Origin: Brachymonas denitrificans
GTDB taxonomy: Bacteria; Pseudomonadota; Gammaproteobacteria; Burkholderiales; Burkholderiaceae_C
Assembly: GCF_907163135.1 (NCBI RefSeq)
Contig: NZ_CAJQUA010000001.1
Coordinates: 1,999,001 to 2,063,000, forward strand
Direction of reading: 5' to 3'
DNA: 64,000 bases
How positions within the stretch are numbered: the stretch's first letter is position 1; each line of letters opens with the position of its first letter. The position numbers and the translations under genes are program-made. Below are positions 17,290 through 24,706 of the stretch, in pieces. The notes beneath the pieces are model-generated. The model had not been told where the DNA came from. It saw only the letters and a program-made list of their open reading frames with translations, and ran no database searches.

Positions 17290-18675
17290 TCAGCACGGCA
17301 CCTCGGCGTTCTTGCGCGCGTAGTACCACCAGTTGATCAGCACGCAGCTCACGTAGAACACGATGAAGCCGTACAGCGCCGCTTCCACGCCCCCGGTCAG
17401 CTCGATCGAGGTGCCGTAGCTTTTGGGAATGAAGAAGCCACCGTAGGCAGCCAGTGCGGCCGAGAAGCCCAGCACGGCAGCGGCTTCCTTGTTGGCGCTG
17501 GCCACGGCCTGCTGCTGCGCTTCGCCGCCCTTGCCGGCGGCCAGGCGCTGGTGCAGCGTGGAGAAGATGGCCGGCACCTGCATGAAGGTGGAGCCGTTGC
17601 CGATGCCGGTCAGCGCGAACAGCGCCAGGAAGCAGGCAAAGAAGCCCCAGAAGTTGCCGCCCTGGCCGCCATGCGGCAGGAAGGCCAGCACACCCATCAC
17701 GCCGGCGATCATGCCAAGGAACACGAACTGCGTGACCTTGGCCCCGCCGATCTTGTCGCTCAGCCAGCCGCCGAAGGGGCGGGACAGACCGCCCACCAGA
17801 GCGCCCAGGAAGGCGTACTGCGTGGGATTGACGCCGGCAAACTGGCTCTTGATCAGCAGCGGGAAGCCGGCGGCAAAACCGAGGAAGGAGCCGAAGGTAC
17901 CCAGATACAGCCAGCACATCAGCCAGTTGTGCTTGCGCGAGAAGATCACGGCCTGATCGGCAAAGGAGGCCTTGGCCGAAGCGATGTCATTCATGCCGAA
18001 CCAGGCGGCCAGCGAGGACACGATGATGAACGGCACCCAGACGAAACCGGCGTTCTGCAGCCAGATCTGCTTGGTCTGGTCGCCCTTGACCCAGATCTGC
18101 GATTCGCCGCCAATGGCGCCGAACACGCCCATGGTGATGATCAGCGGCACCACGAACTGCACCACCGAAACACCCAGGTTGCCCAGGCCGGCATTCAGGC
18201 CCAGCGCCGTGCCCTTCTCCGCCTTGGGGAAGAAGAAGCTGATATTGGCCATGCTGGAGCTGAAGTTGCCGCCGCCGAAGCCGCACAGCAGTGCCAGCAT
18301 CATCATGGTGACGTAGCTGGTGTTGGGGTTCTGCACCGCCAGGCCCAGGCCGATGGCCGGAATCAGCAGACTGGCCGTGGTCAGCGTGGTCCAGAGCCGG
18401 CCGCCGAAGATCGGCACCATGAAGGAATAGAAAATGCGCAGCGTCGCGCCCGACAGCGCCGGCACCGCGGCCAGCCAGAACAGCTGGTTGGGCGTGTACT
18501 TGAAGCCGATGTTGGGCAGGTTGACCACCGCCACGCTCCACACCTGCCAGATGGCAAACGCGAGCAGCAAGGCGGGGATCGAGATCCAGAGGTTGCGGCG
18601 CGCAACGGCGCGGCCCTCCTGTTGCCAGAAGGCGGAATTCTCCGGCTCCCAGCGGGTCAGAACATGTGCACTCAT
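17290..18675 (-). CDS. narK2: NarK2-type nitrate/nitrite transporter (MFS)
   Basis: This is the second of two tandem NarK transporters, 461 residues with twelve predicted membrane helices. The nitrate-signature glycine-rich segments appear as CGFGGGNFSSSMANISFFFP and, in the second half, TGIGNGSTFMQVP. It resembles the NarK2 branch, which exchanges nitrate for nitrite during respiration, and differs clearly from the upstream paralogue. The gap to narK1 is 59 bases. The exact transport mode (antiport) is from the family, not from this sequence. Confidence 0.92.
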   Translation of the reverse strand: MSAHVLTRWEPENSAFWQQEGRAVARRNLWISIPALLLAFAIWQVWSVAVVNLPNIGFKYTPNQLFWLAAVPALSGATLRIFYSFMVPIFGGRLWTTLTTASLLIPAIGLGLAVQNPNTSYVTMMMLALLCGFGGGNFSSSMANISFFFPKAEKGTALGLNAGLGNLGVSVVQFVVPLIITMGVFGAIGGESQIWVKGDQTKQIWLQNAGFVWVPFIIVSSLAAWFGMNDIASAKASFADQAVIFSRKHNWLMCWLYLGTFGSFLGFAAGFPLLIKSQFAGVNPTQYAFLGALVGGLSRPFGGWLSDKIGGAKVTQFVFLGMIAGVMGVLAFLPHGGQGGNFWGFFACFLALFALTGIGNGSTFMQVPAIFSTLHQRLAAGKGGEAQQQAVASANKEAAAVLGFSAALAAYGGFFIPKSYGTSIELTGGVEAALYGFIVFYVSCVLINWWYYARKNAEVPC

Positions 18676-18734
18676 GGTGTTGTCTCCCAGGCCGCACGCG
18701 GCGGCCCATCAGGTGAAGAAAGGGATGGAAGGAA

Positions 18735-19982
18735 TCAGGCAGCGGCAGGCAGTGCCTGCTGCTGGCGCGCCAGCGGCTTGAAGGAGAAGTGCATCCACAC
18801 CAGGCTCACGCACACGCAGCCGTAGAGCAGCATGAAGGCGCTGGTGCGCACGCCGGTGATGTCCAGCAGCGCGCCGAACATGATGGGCAGCAGGAAACCG
18901 CCCAGGCCACCGGCCAGACCCACCACGCCGGAGACGGCGCCGATATTGGTGGGGAATTCATCCGCGATGAACTTGAAGACGGAGGCCTTGCCCACGGCCA
19001 TGGCCACACCAACGCCGAACAGCAGCACGGTGAACATGGTGGCGCTCAGGCCGATGTGGAAGGTCTGCGGACCCTTGGTGGTCTGGATCACGAAATCGGT
19101 CTGCGGATAGGACAGGATGAAGAAGGCCACCCAGCAGATCCACATCACGGCCCAGGTCACCTTGTAGGCACCGAACTTGTCGCTCAGCCAGCCGCCCACG
19201 GCGCGCAGCACGCCACCGGGCAGGGAGAAGGCAGCAGCCAGGAAGGCGGCGTGCTTCAGGTCAAAGCCGTATTCACCGACGTAGTACTTGGTCATCCACA
19301 GCGCCAGCGCCACATAGCCGCCGAACACCACGGAGTAGTACTGGCAGTAGCGCAGCACGGCGGGGTCTTTCATCAGCGCCAGCTGTTCGCCCAGCGTGAC
19401 CTTGGAAGACACCAGGTGCTTGGGATCGCTGTACGAGAAGAACCAGAACAGGATGGCCGTGACCAGCATGATGGCGGCATACACCGTCGGCACCATCTGC
19501 CAGCCCCAGGCGGCGATGATGGAGGGGGCGATCAGCTTGGTCAGCGAAGAACCGGCGTTGCCGGCGCCGAACACGCCCATGGCCATGCCCTGCTGGTCCT
19601 TGCGGAACCAGCGCGCCACATAGGGCGTGCCGACCGAGAAGGAACCGCCGGCCAGACCGACGAACAGGCCGATCACCAGAAAGTGCCAGTACTCGGTGGC
19701 GTACTGCATGACGAAGATCGGCACCACGCAAGCCAGCATCAGCAGGAACAGCACGATGCGGCCGCCGAAACGGTCGGTCCAGATGCCCAGCGGCACGCGG
19801 ATCAGCGAGCCCGAAAGCACCGGCGTTGCCGCCAGAATGCCGAACTCGGTCTCGTTCAGACCGAGCTTCTGCTTGATCGGAATGCCGAGCACGGCGAACA
19901 TCATCCAGATCATGAAGCAGACAGTGAACGCGACCGTGCTGGATGTAAGCACCGCGTACTGCTTGGTGGTTTGGGAAGCCAT
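18735..19982 (-). CDS. narK1: NarK1-type nitrate transporter (MFS)
   Basis: This is the first gene of the nar operon: 415 residues, twelve helices. The nitrate signature appears as GLAGGSFSVGTPYVARWF and GLAGGLGGFLLP. It is of the NarK1 type, held to be a proton/nitrate symporter that starts respiration before nitrite builds up. The ATG at 19982 has GAGG ahead; a longer frame to 20051 runs through a structured leader and is rejected. Beside narK2 it gives the common two-transporter denitrifier arrangement. Confidence 0.92.
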   Translation of the reverse strand: MASQTTKQYAVLTSSTVAFTVCFMIWMMFAVLGIPIKQKLGLNETEFGILAATPVLSGSLIRVPLGIWTDRFGGRIVLFLLMLACVVPIFVMQYATEYWHFLVIGLFVGLAGGSFSVGTPYVARWFRKDQQGMAMGVFGAGNAGSSLTKLIAPSIIAAWGWQMVPTVYAAIMLVTAILFWFFSYSDPKHLVSSKVTLGEQLALMKDPAVLRYCQYYSVVFGGYVALALWMTKYYVGEYGFDLKHAAFLAAAFSLPGGVLRAVGGWLSDKFGAYKVTWAVMWICWVAFFILSYPQTDFVIQTTKGPQTFHIGLSATMFTVLLFGVGVAMAVGKASVFKFIADEFPTNIGAVSGVVGLAGGLGGFLLPIMFGALLDITGVRTSAFMLLYGCVCVSLVWMHFSFKPLARQQQALPAAA

Positions 19983-19994
19983 GGTGGATACCTC

Positions 19995-20046
19995 GTGGAT
20001 GGAACAGCTTCCACGATAGGCGTCCGTGCCCTTTGCTTCCATCCAC
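19995..20046 (-). promoter_or_regulatory. Structured leader of narK1 with two competing hairpins
   Basis: In the leftward transcript, GTGGATGGAA (from 20046) pairs perfectly with TTCCATCCAC (ending at 19995), which touches the GAGG ribosome site. A second stem, TGGAA-GCTG-TTCCA (20013-20000), uses the same TTCCA, so the two are mutually exclusive. A regulatory role is inferred only. Confidence 0.4.
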
Positions 20047-20142
20047 CGCACAGGCGGAGAAGTCCCTGCGGATGGCGGGGGATTGCTCCGCCGAAAGGAT
20101 TAGGCGGGGTCGTTCTTGCGGGCTGGCGTGTTGCCGGTGCTA

Positions 20143-20178
20143 CAAAAACAGCAAAGGCCTGCCATCACTGGCAAGCCT
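20143..20178 (-). terminator. Rho-independent terminator after the DUF1840 gene
   Basis: Read leftwards, AGGC-T-TGCCA-GTGA-TGGCA-G-GCCT forms a nine-base-pair stem with one mismatch, followed by a T-rich tract (TTTGCTGTTTTTG). It closes the small gene at 20241-20561 and separates it from narK1. Confidence 0.75.
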
Positions 20179-20240
20179 CTGTTCACGTTCAGTCAGCGCT
20201 GCGTCGCTGCATCATGGGCCGCAGCGCTACATGGCCGGGC

Positions 20241-20561
20241 TTACACGCCCCAGACCACGTCCTTGCCTTCGGCCAGGCTCAGCTTGAGCAGGTTCAGGAA
20301 GGGTTCTGCGCGCACATGGAAGGGGATGTCGTCGTAGTTTTCGTCATCATCCTCGTTGCTGTCTTCATCCTTGGGGGCCTGCTGCTTCTCGTGCGAAGCC
20401 TTCATGGCCTGCTGCAGGGCGTCGATGGCGTCCTGCATGGCGGCGACCTGGATCACGCCGCGCTCGGACGGCTCACGGCCGAGCGCCGCGAGGACCTTGT
20501 CGCCATGGGGTTGCATCATGATGACGTCGGCAGCTGCCTGGGATTTGAACTTGTACAGCAT
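20241..20561 (-). CDS. DUF1840 domain protein
   Basis: This is a 106-residue soluble protein of a family common in Betaproteobacteria and without a known function. Recognisable features are the opening MLYKFKSQAAADVIMM, then a Gly/Pro turn with GREPSERGVIQVAAM, a helical middle, a very acidic linker (DEDSNEDDDENYDD) and the tail FLNLLKLSLAEGKDVVWGV. It has a good ribosome site (GAGGAG) and its own terminator, so it appears to be a single-gene unit between the nar operon and the arsenic genes. Confidence 0.85.
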   Translation of the reverse strand: MLYKFKSQAAADVIMMQPHGDKVLAALGREPSERGVIQVAAMQDAIDALQQAMKASHEKQQAPKDEDSNEDDDENYDDIPFHVRAEPFLNLLKLSLAEGKDVVWGV

Positions 20562-20785
20562 GGTTTTCTCCTCTCACGGGTTGTCGGTCTGATGCAGACA
20601 TTCTAGGCCCAATGTAGCACGTTCCCGCCACAAGTCGATGACATGCGGCCCGTGCCGCCACCGCCGCGACATCGTCAGCGCCCGTCCGCCCAGAACCAGC
20701 AGCGATCCAGACGGAAAAGCGAACATGGCGTCCGACTGTCCATCCCTCTCCGAACCCTTCGGCAGACTGTCACGAAATCTTCATT

Positions 20786-20812
20786 TTGATATTTCAATAA
20801 TTGTTGTATAGT
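20786..20812 (+). promoter_or_regulatory. Candidate promoter/operator of the ars operon
   Basis: TTGATA (20786-20791) and TATAGT (20807-20812) are 15 bases apart, with the inverted repeat CAATAATTG (20795-20803) between them where an ArsR repressor could sit. Transcription would begin within a base or two of the arsR ATG at 20819, giving a nearly leaderless message. Confidence 0.5.
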
Positions 20813-20818
20813 CAAACC

Positions 20819-21196
20819 ATGCACACCGAACAAGCTGCCACCCTGCTCGACGCACTGGCCTCCGGCCCGCGACTGGAAATCTTCCGCCTGCTGGTCCGCA
20901 CCGGCCCACAGGGCCTGGTTGCGGGCGAACTGGCGGCGGCCCTCGGCCTGCCGCCCACCAACCTGTCCTTCCACGCCAAAACGCTGACGCAGGCCGGCCT
21001 GCTCAGCGTGGAGCAGGAGGGCCGCTACCAGCGCTACCGCGCCAGCATCCCGCTCATGCTCGATCTGATCGGCTACCTCACCGAAGAGTGCTGTGCTGGC
21101 CATCCCGAAGAGTGCGCCGGCATGCGCAAGGCATCCAGCTGTGCGCCCGAACTGCTGCCGCCCCTGTCTACGGAGCGCACCGGCTCGGCCTGCTGA
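20819..21196 (+). CDS. arsR: Arsenic-responsive repressor ArsR
   Basis: This is a 125-residue winged-helix repressor with the recognition region VAGELAAALGLPPTNLSFHA and a wing around EGRYQRYRAS. It lacks the classical helix-3 cysteine pair, but has clustered C-terminal cysteines (EECCAGHPEEC and a later SSC), typical of arsenite-sensing ArsR variants with a distal thiol site. The ATG at 20819 is preferred to an earlier TTG that lies within the promoter. It heads arsR-arsC-acr3, then arsP. Confidence 0.88.
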   Translation: MHTEQAATLLDALASGPRLEIFRLLVRTGPQGLVAGELAAALGLPPTNLSFHAKTLTQAGLLSVEQEGRYQRYRASIPLMLDLIGYLTEECCAGHPEECAGMRKASSCAPELLPPLSTERTGSAC

Positions 21197-21239
21197 AACG
21201 CGTCGACAACACGCCTCTCCCATTGCCCCGGAGTTTTCC

Positions 21240-21767
21240 ATGAACGCCCCTTCCCGCCCCTTCAACGTCCTCGTCCTGTGCACCGGCAACTCCGCCCGCA
21301 GCATCCTGGCAGAAGCTCTTTTCAATCGCATCGGCCAGGGCAAGTTCCAGGCTTACAGCGCTGGCAGCCACCCCACCGGCTTTGTCCAGCCGATTGCGCT
21401 GGAATTGCTGGAATCGGTCGGCATGCCGACCGAAGGCCTGCGCAGCAAGAATTGGGATGAATTCGCCCGACCCGATGCGCCGCACATGGATTTCATCATC
21501 ACGGTCTGCGACCGTGCCCACGGCGAAGTCTGCCCGCTCTGGCCGGGTACGCCCGTCAGCGCACACTGGGGCTTCCCCGATCCTGCCGCCGCCAGCGGGG
21601 ATGAAGCGCACCAGCGCTATGCCTACAACGAAGTGCTGCACGGCCTGAGCAACCGCATCCGCCAGTTCGCCAGCCTGCCGCTGGAAGCGCTGGACGCGCT
21701 CGCCATCAAGCGCGAGATGGACCGCATCGGCAGCGAGCCGATCGACACCACGGAGCGCAGCGCATGA
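21240..21767 (+). CDS. arsC: Arsenate reductase ArsC (low-molecular-weight phosphatase fold)
   Basis: This enzyme reduces arsenate to arsenite so that it can be exported. The 175 residues contain the phosphatase-type P-loop CX5R (VLCTGNSARS) and a later pair of cysteines in TVCDRAHGEVCPLWPG that would carry the disulfide cascade, with the general-acid region FPDPA. The ATG at 21240 gives a normal N-terminus; the longer frame enters arsR. The stop overlaps the start of the arsenite exporter (ATGA), so the two are coupled. Whether glutaredoxin or thioredoxin is the electron donor was not resolved. Confidence 0.92.
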   Translation: MNAPSRPFNVLVLCTGNSARSILAEALFNRIGQGKFQAYSAGSHPTGFVQPIALELLESVGMPTEGLRSKNWDEFARPDAPHMDFIITVCDRAHGEVCPLWPGTPVSAHWGFPDPAAASGDEAHQRYAYNEVLHGLSNRIRQFASLPLEALDALAIKREMDRIGSEPIDTTERSA

Positions 21768-22837
21768 ACGCCCCTACCACCGTTGCCGCCTGCCCGCCGC
21801 CTCCGGCGCAGAGCATGAACCTGTTCGAGCGCTACCTGACGCTCTGGGTGTTTCTGTGCATCATCGCCGGCATTGCGCTGGGCCAGCTGTTTCCCGGCCC
21901 GTTCCAGGCCATCGGCCGCATGGAAGTGGCCCGGGTCAATCTGCCGGTCGGCCTGCTGATCTGGGTGATGATCATCCCGATGCTGGTCAAGGTCGACTTT
22001 GGCGCGCTGGGCGAAATGCGCCAGCACGTCAAGGGCATCGGCGTGACGCTGTTCGTGAACTGGCTGGTCAAGCCCTTCAGCATGGCCTTTCTGGGCTGGC
22101 TGTTCATCCGCAACCTGTTTGCGCCCATGCTGCCGCCGGACCAGATCGACAGCTACATCGCCGGCCTGATCCTGCTGGCCGCCGCACCGTGCACCGCCAT
22201 GGTGTTCGTCTGGAGCCGGCTGACCAACGGCCATCCGCTGTTCACGCTGTCGCAGGTGGCGCTGAACGACACCATCATGGTGCTGGCGTTTGCGCCACTG
22301 GTGGGCCTGCTGCTGGGCATCGCCTCCATCCACGTGCCGTGGGACACGCTGCTAACCTCGGTGGTGCTGTACATCGTGATTCCGGTGATCATCGCCCAGC
22401 TCTGGCGCAAGGCGCTGCTGCGCCGCGGCCAGGCGGCGTTCGATGCCGCCATGGCGCGCATCGGGCCCTGGTCCATGGCGGCGTTGCTGGCCACGCTGGT
22501 GCTGCTGTTCGCCTTCCAGGGCGAAGCGATCCTGAAGCAGCCGCTGGTGATCGCGCTGCTGGCGGTGCCGATCCTGATCCAGGTGCTGTTCAACTCGGCG
22601 CTGGCCTACTGGCTCAACCGCGCCGTCGGCGAAAAGCACAACGTGGCCTGCCCGTCGGCGCTGATCGGTGCCTCCAACTTCTTCGAGCTGGCCGTGGCAG
22701 CCGCCATCAGCCTGTTCGGCTTCGAATCAGGCGCGGCGCTGGCCACCGTGGTGGGCGTGCTGATCGAGGTCCCGGTGATGCTGCTGGTGGTGCGGGTGGT
22801 GAATGCGAGCAAGGGGTGGTACGAACGGACAACGTGA
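21764..22837 (+). CDS. acr3: ACR3-family arsenite efflux transporter
   Basis: This is a ten-helix arsenite exporter of 357 residues. The conserved cysteine of the transport site is in AAAPCTAMVFVWS, followed by the family segments NDTIMVLAFAPLVGLLLG and GASNFFELAVAAAISLFG. Although sometimes labelled arsB, the sequence belongs to the ACR3 (BASS-like) group rather than the unrelated ArsB family. It completes the core arsR-arsC-acr3 unit. ArsC makes the arsenite that this protein exports. Confidence 0.94.
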   Translation: MNAPTTVAACPPPPAQSMNLFERYLTLWVFLCIIAGIALGQLFPGPFQAIGRMEVARVNLPVGLLIWVMIIPMLVKVDFGALGEMRQHVKGIGVTLFVNWLVKPFSMAFLGWLFIRNLFAPMLPPDQIDSYIAGLILLAAAPCTAMVFVWSRLTNGHPLFTLSQVALNDTIMVLAFAPLVGLLLGIASIHVPWDTLLTSVVLYIVIPVIIAQLWRKALLRRGQAAFDAAMARIGPWSMAALLATLVLLFAFQGEAILKQPLVIALLAVPILIQVLFNSALAYWLNRAVGEKHNVACPSALIGASNFFELAVAAAISLFGFESGAALATVVGVLIEVPVMLLVVRVVNASKGWYERTT

Positions 22838-22855
22838 CGCCATCTGTGCCCTGCA

Positions 22856-22883
22856 TTCGCACAGGTGTGATATTCGCTATGAT
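22856..22883 (+). promoter_or_regulatory. Candidate promoter before arsP
   Basis: TTCGCA, 16 bases, TATGAT form a plausible sigma70 promoter in the 90-base gap between acr3 and arsP. A small stem-loop AGTGCT-TGG-AGCACT (22894-22908) follows in the leader. Confidence 0.35.
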
Positions 22884-22927
22884 GAAAGTGGATAGTGCTT
22901 GGAGCACTCCCCGACGAAAGTAAAAAA

Positions 22928-23932
22928 ATGAACGTGTTCCAGTGGCTCAATGACCAGTTGCTGCGCATGCAGTGGCTGCATGATCTGGTCCGCCTGCTGG
23001 TGGAAGACGGCTTCGGCCTGAGCATGGGCAGCCGCATCGGCGGCAGCCTGCATTTCTTCATCTACGACGTCATCAAGATCTTCATCCTGCTGTCGGTGCT
23101 GATTTTCGGCATCTCCTGGGTGCAGAGCTACTTCCCGCCCGAGCGCACGCGCAGCATTCTGGGCAACATGCGGGGCGTGCGCGCCAACACCACCGCGGCA
23201 TTGCTGGGTACCGTCACGCCGTTCTGTTCCTGCTCGTCGATCCCGCTGTTCATCGGCTTTACCGGCGCCGGGCTGCCGCTGGCCGTCACCTTTTCCTTCC
23301 TGATTTCCTCGCCGCTGGTCGATCTGGCCTCGGTGATCCTGCTGGCCAGCATCTTCAACTGGCCGATCGCCATCGCCTATGTGGTGGTGGGCCTGGTGCT
23401 GGCGGTGATCGGCGGCACGCTGATCGGCCGGGCCGGCATGGAGCGCTACGTGGCCGAGTTCGTGCGCCAGCAGCGCGTGGGCGAAATCGCACTGGAACAG
23501 CTCACCCTGAAGGACCGCCTCGCCTTCGCCCGCGAACAGGTCCGGGAAATCGTCAGCCGCGTCTGGCTCTACGTACTGATCGGGGTCGGCATCGGCGCCC
23601 TCATCCATAACTGGATCCCGCAGAGCTTCGTCACGGCGCTGCTGGGGCAGGACAAGTGGTGGTCGGTGATCGTCGCCACGCTGATCGGCGTGCCCATGTA
23701 TGCGGACATTTTCGGCACGCTGCCGATTGCCGAAGCGCTGGTCGGCAAGGGCGTGGGGCTGGGCACGGTGCTGGCCTTCATGATGGCCGTCACCGCGCTC
23801 TCGCTGCCATCGCTGATCATGCTGCGCAAGGTGATCGAGCCGCCACTGCTGGCCCTGTTTTTCGTGATCGTGACCGGCGGCATCATGCTGATCGGCTATG
23901 TGTTCAACGCCTTTTCCCACCTGCTCCTCTGA
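22928..23932 (+). CDS. arsP: ArsP-type permease (DUF318 family)
   Basis: ArsP proteins export trivalent methylated and aromatic arsenicals. The 334 residues have about eight membrane helices in two similar halves and the key cysteine motif TPFCSCSSIPLFIGF, followed by FLISSPLVDLASVIL. The second half repeats the theme in GVPMYADIFGTLPIAEAL. The ATG at 22928 is preferred to an earlier in-frame start. It lies between ACR3 and a thioredoxin-like protein. Substrate choice is from the family. Confidence 0.88.
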   Translation: MNVFQWLNDQLLRMQWLHDLVRLLVEDGFGLSMGSRIGGSLHFFIYDVIKIFILLSVLIFGISWVQSYFPPERTRSILGNMRGVRANTTAALLGTVTPFCSCSSIPLFIGFTGAGLPLAVTFSFLISSPLVDLASVILLASIFNWPIAIAYVVVGLVLAVIGGTLIGRAGMERYVAEFVRQQRVGEIALEQLTLKDRLAFAREQVREIVSRVWLYVLIGVGIGALIHNWIPQSFVTALLGQDKWWSVIVATLIGVPMYADIFGTLPIAEALVGKGVGLGTVLAFMMAVTALSLPSLIMLRKVIEPPLLALFFVIVTGGIMLIGYVFNAFSHLLL

Positions 23933-23959
23933 GCCTCACCGTTGCAAGGAAACCACCCA

Positions 23960-24202
23960 ATGATCATCAAGGTACTCGGATCCGGTTGCAAGCGCTGCAT
24001 CACCCTGGGCGACAATGTGGCCGCTGCACTCGCCAACCTGGGCCTGCAGGCGGATATCGTCAAGGTCACCGACTATGCCGATATCGCCGCCCACGGCGTC
24101 ATGTCCACGCCCGGCCTGGCCATCGACGACAAGGTCGTCTCGGTCGGCAAGGTGCTGACGCCGGCGGAGATCGAGCCGCTGCTGCAGGCTGCGCGCGGCT
24201 GA
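23960..24202 (+). CDS. Small thioredoxin-family protein (redox CxxC)
   Basis: This 80-residue protein is a compact thioredoxin fold of the archaeal-type redox-active disulfide family (often found beside ArsP-like permeases). The active site CKRC lies at residues 10-13 (GSGCKRCITLG) and the cis-proline loop is STPGLAID. It has an AAGGA ribosome site. It follows the arsP-type permease by 27 bases and is the last gene before a terminator, so it probably keeps permease or ArsC thiols reduced; that role is inferred. Confidence 0.85.
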   Translation: MIIKVLGSGCKRCITLGDNVAAALANLGLQADIVKVTDYADIAAHGVMSTPGLAIDDKVVSVGKVLTPAEIEPLLQAARG

Positions 24203-24241
24203 ACCGGTCTGATTACGGCCTGCAGCACAGGCTTCCTGCTC

Positions 24242-24280
24242 CAGGCCCGGTGGCATCCGGGCCTGTGGCATTATTTTTTT
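24242..24280 (+). terminator. Rho-independent terminator of the arsenic cluster
   Basis: A perfect eight-base-pair stem, CAGGCCCG/CGGGCCTG with an eight-base loop, is followed after a few bases by a run of seven T residues. It ends three bases before the next riboswitch. Confidence 0.85.
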
Positions 24281-24283
24281 CAT

Positions 24284-24334
24284 GGAGGACGACCTCCCCC
24301 ACGCCATTGTGGGCAACCATGCGGGACGGCCCGG
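24284..24334 (+). ncRNA. Guanidine-II (mini-ykkC) riboswitch
   Basis: Two small hairpins with ACGR loops are the hallmark of this class: GGAGG-ACGA-CCTCC (24284-24297) and CGGG-ACGG-CCCG (24322-24333), separated by 24 bases. The ribosome site AAGGAG (24339-24344) lies just after the second hairpin, as in riboswitches that control translation. The downstream gene is a Gdx/SugE guanidinium exporter, the usual target. Confidence 0.9.
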
Positions 24335-24350
24335 AATGAAGGAGTATTCC

Positions 24351-24668
24351 ATGGCCTGGATCTGGCTCGCTTTCGCCGGCCTGCTTGAAATCGTGTGGGC
24401 GGTTGCCATGAAACAATCGGAGGGCTTCACGCGCCTGTGGCCGTCCGTTCTCACCCTGGTCGCCATGGTCGGCAGCGTGCTGCTGCTGGGCCTGGCGATG
24501 AAGACCTTGCCGCTGGGCACGGCCTACACGGTTTGGACCGGCATCGGTGCCGTGGGGGCGTTCGTGGTCGGCATCCTGTTCCTGGGTGAGCCGGTTACCG
24601 CCATGCGCCTGGTGGCGGCCTCGTTGATCGTGGGGGGACTGGTGCTGATGAAGATGTCGAGCGCCTGA
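24351..24668 (+). CDS. gdx: Guanidinium exporter Gdx (SugE, small multidrug resistance family)
   Basis: This is a four-helix SMR protein of 105 residues that exports guanidinium in exchange for protons. The essential glutamate is in the first helix (GLLEIVWAVAMKQSEGFTRL), and the Gdx-type signature LPLGTAYTVWTGIGAVGAF is present. The ATG at 24351 follows AAGGAG; a longer frame runs into the riboswitch and is rejected. The riboswitch upstream fixes the substrate better than the sequence family alone would. Confidence 0.93.
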   Translation: MAWIWLAFAGLLEIVWAVAMKQSEGFTRLWPSVLTLVAMVGSVLLLGLAMKTLPLGTAYTVWTGIGAVGAFVVGILFLGEPVTAMRLVAASLIVGGLVLMKMSSA

Positions 24669-24706
24669 GCCTCCGGCCAAGCCACTTGGCGCCTCCCTCG
24701 CCACGC

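Noticed and set aside
13107-17336. A 1409-codon open frame on the + strand opposite narG
   Set aside because: It mirrors the narG codon pattern on the other strand in GC-rich DNA, has Ala/Gly/Val/His-rich low-complexity sequence and no recognisable domain. narG is fully conserved.
20160-20173. TGCCA-TCAC-TGGCA as an Fnr/Dnr-type site upstream of narK1
   Set aside because: The half-sites do not match TTGAT/ATCAA, and the repeat is the inner part of a longer stem followed by a T-rich tract, so a terminator explains it better.
18789-20606. A 605-codon open frame on the + strand opposite narK1
   Set aside because: It crosses narK1, a terminator and the DUF1840 gene, and its sequence is low-complexity.
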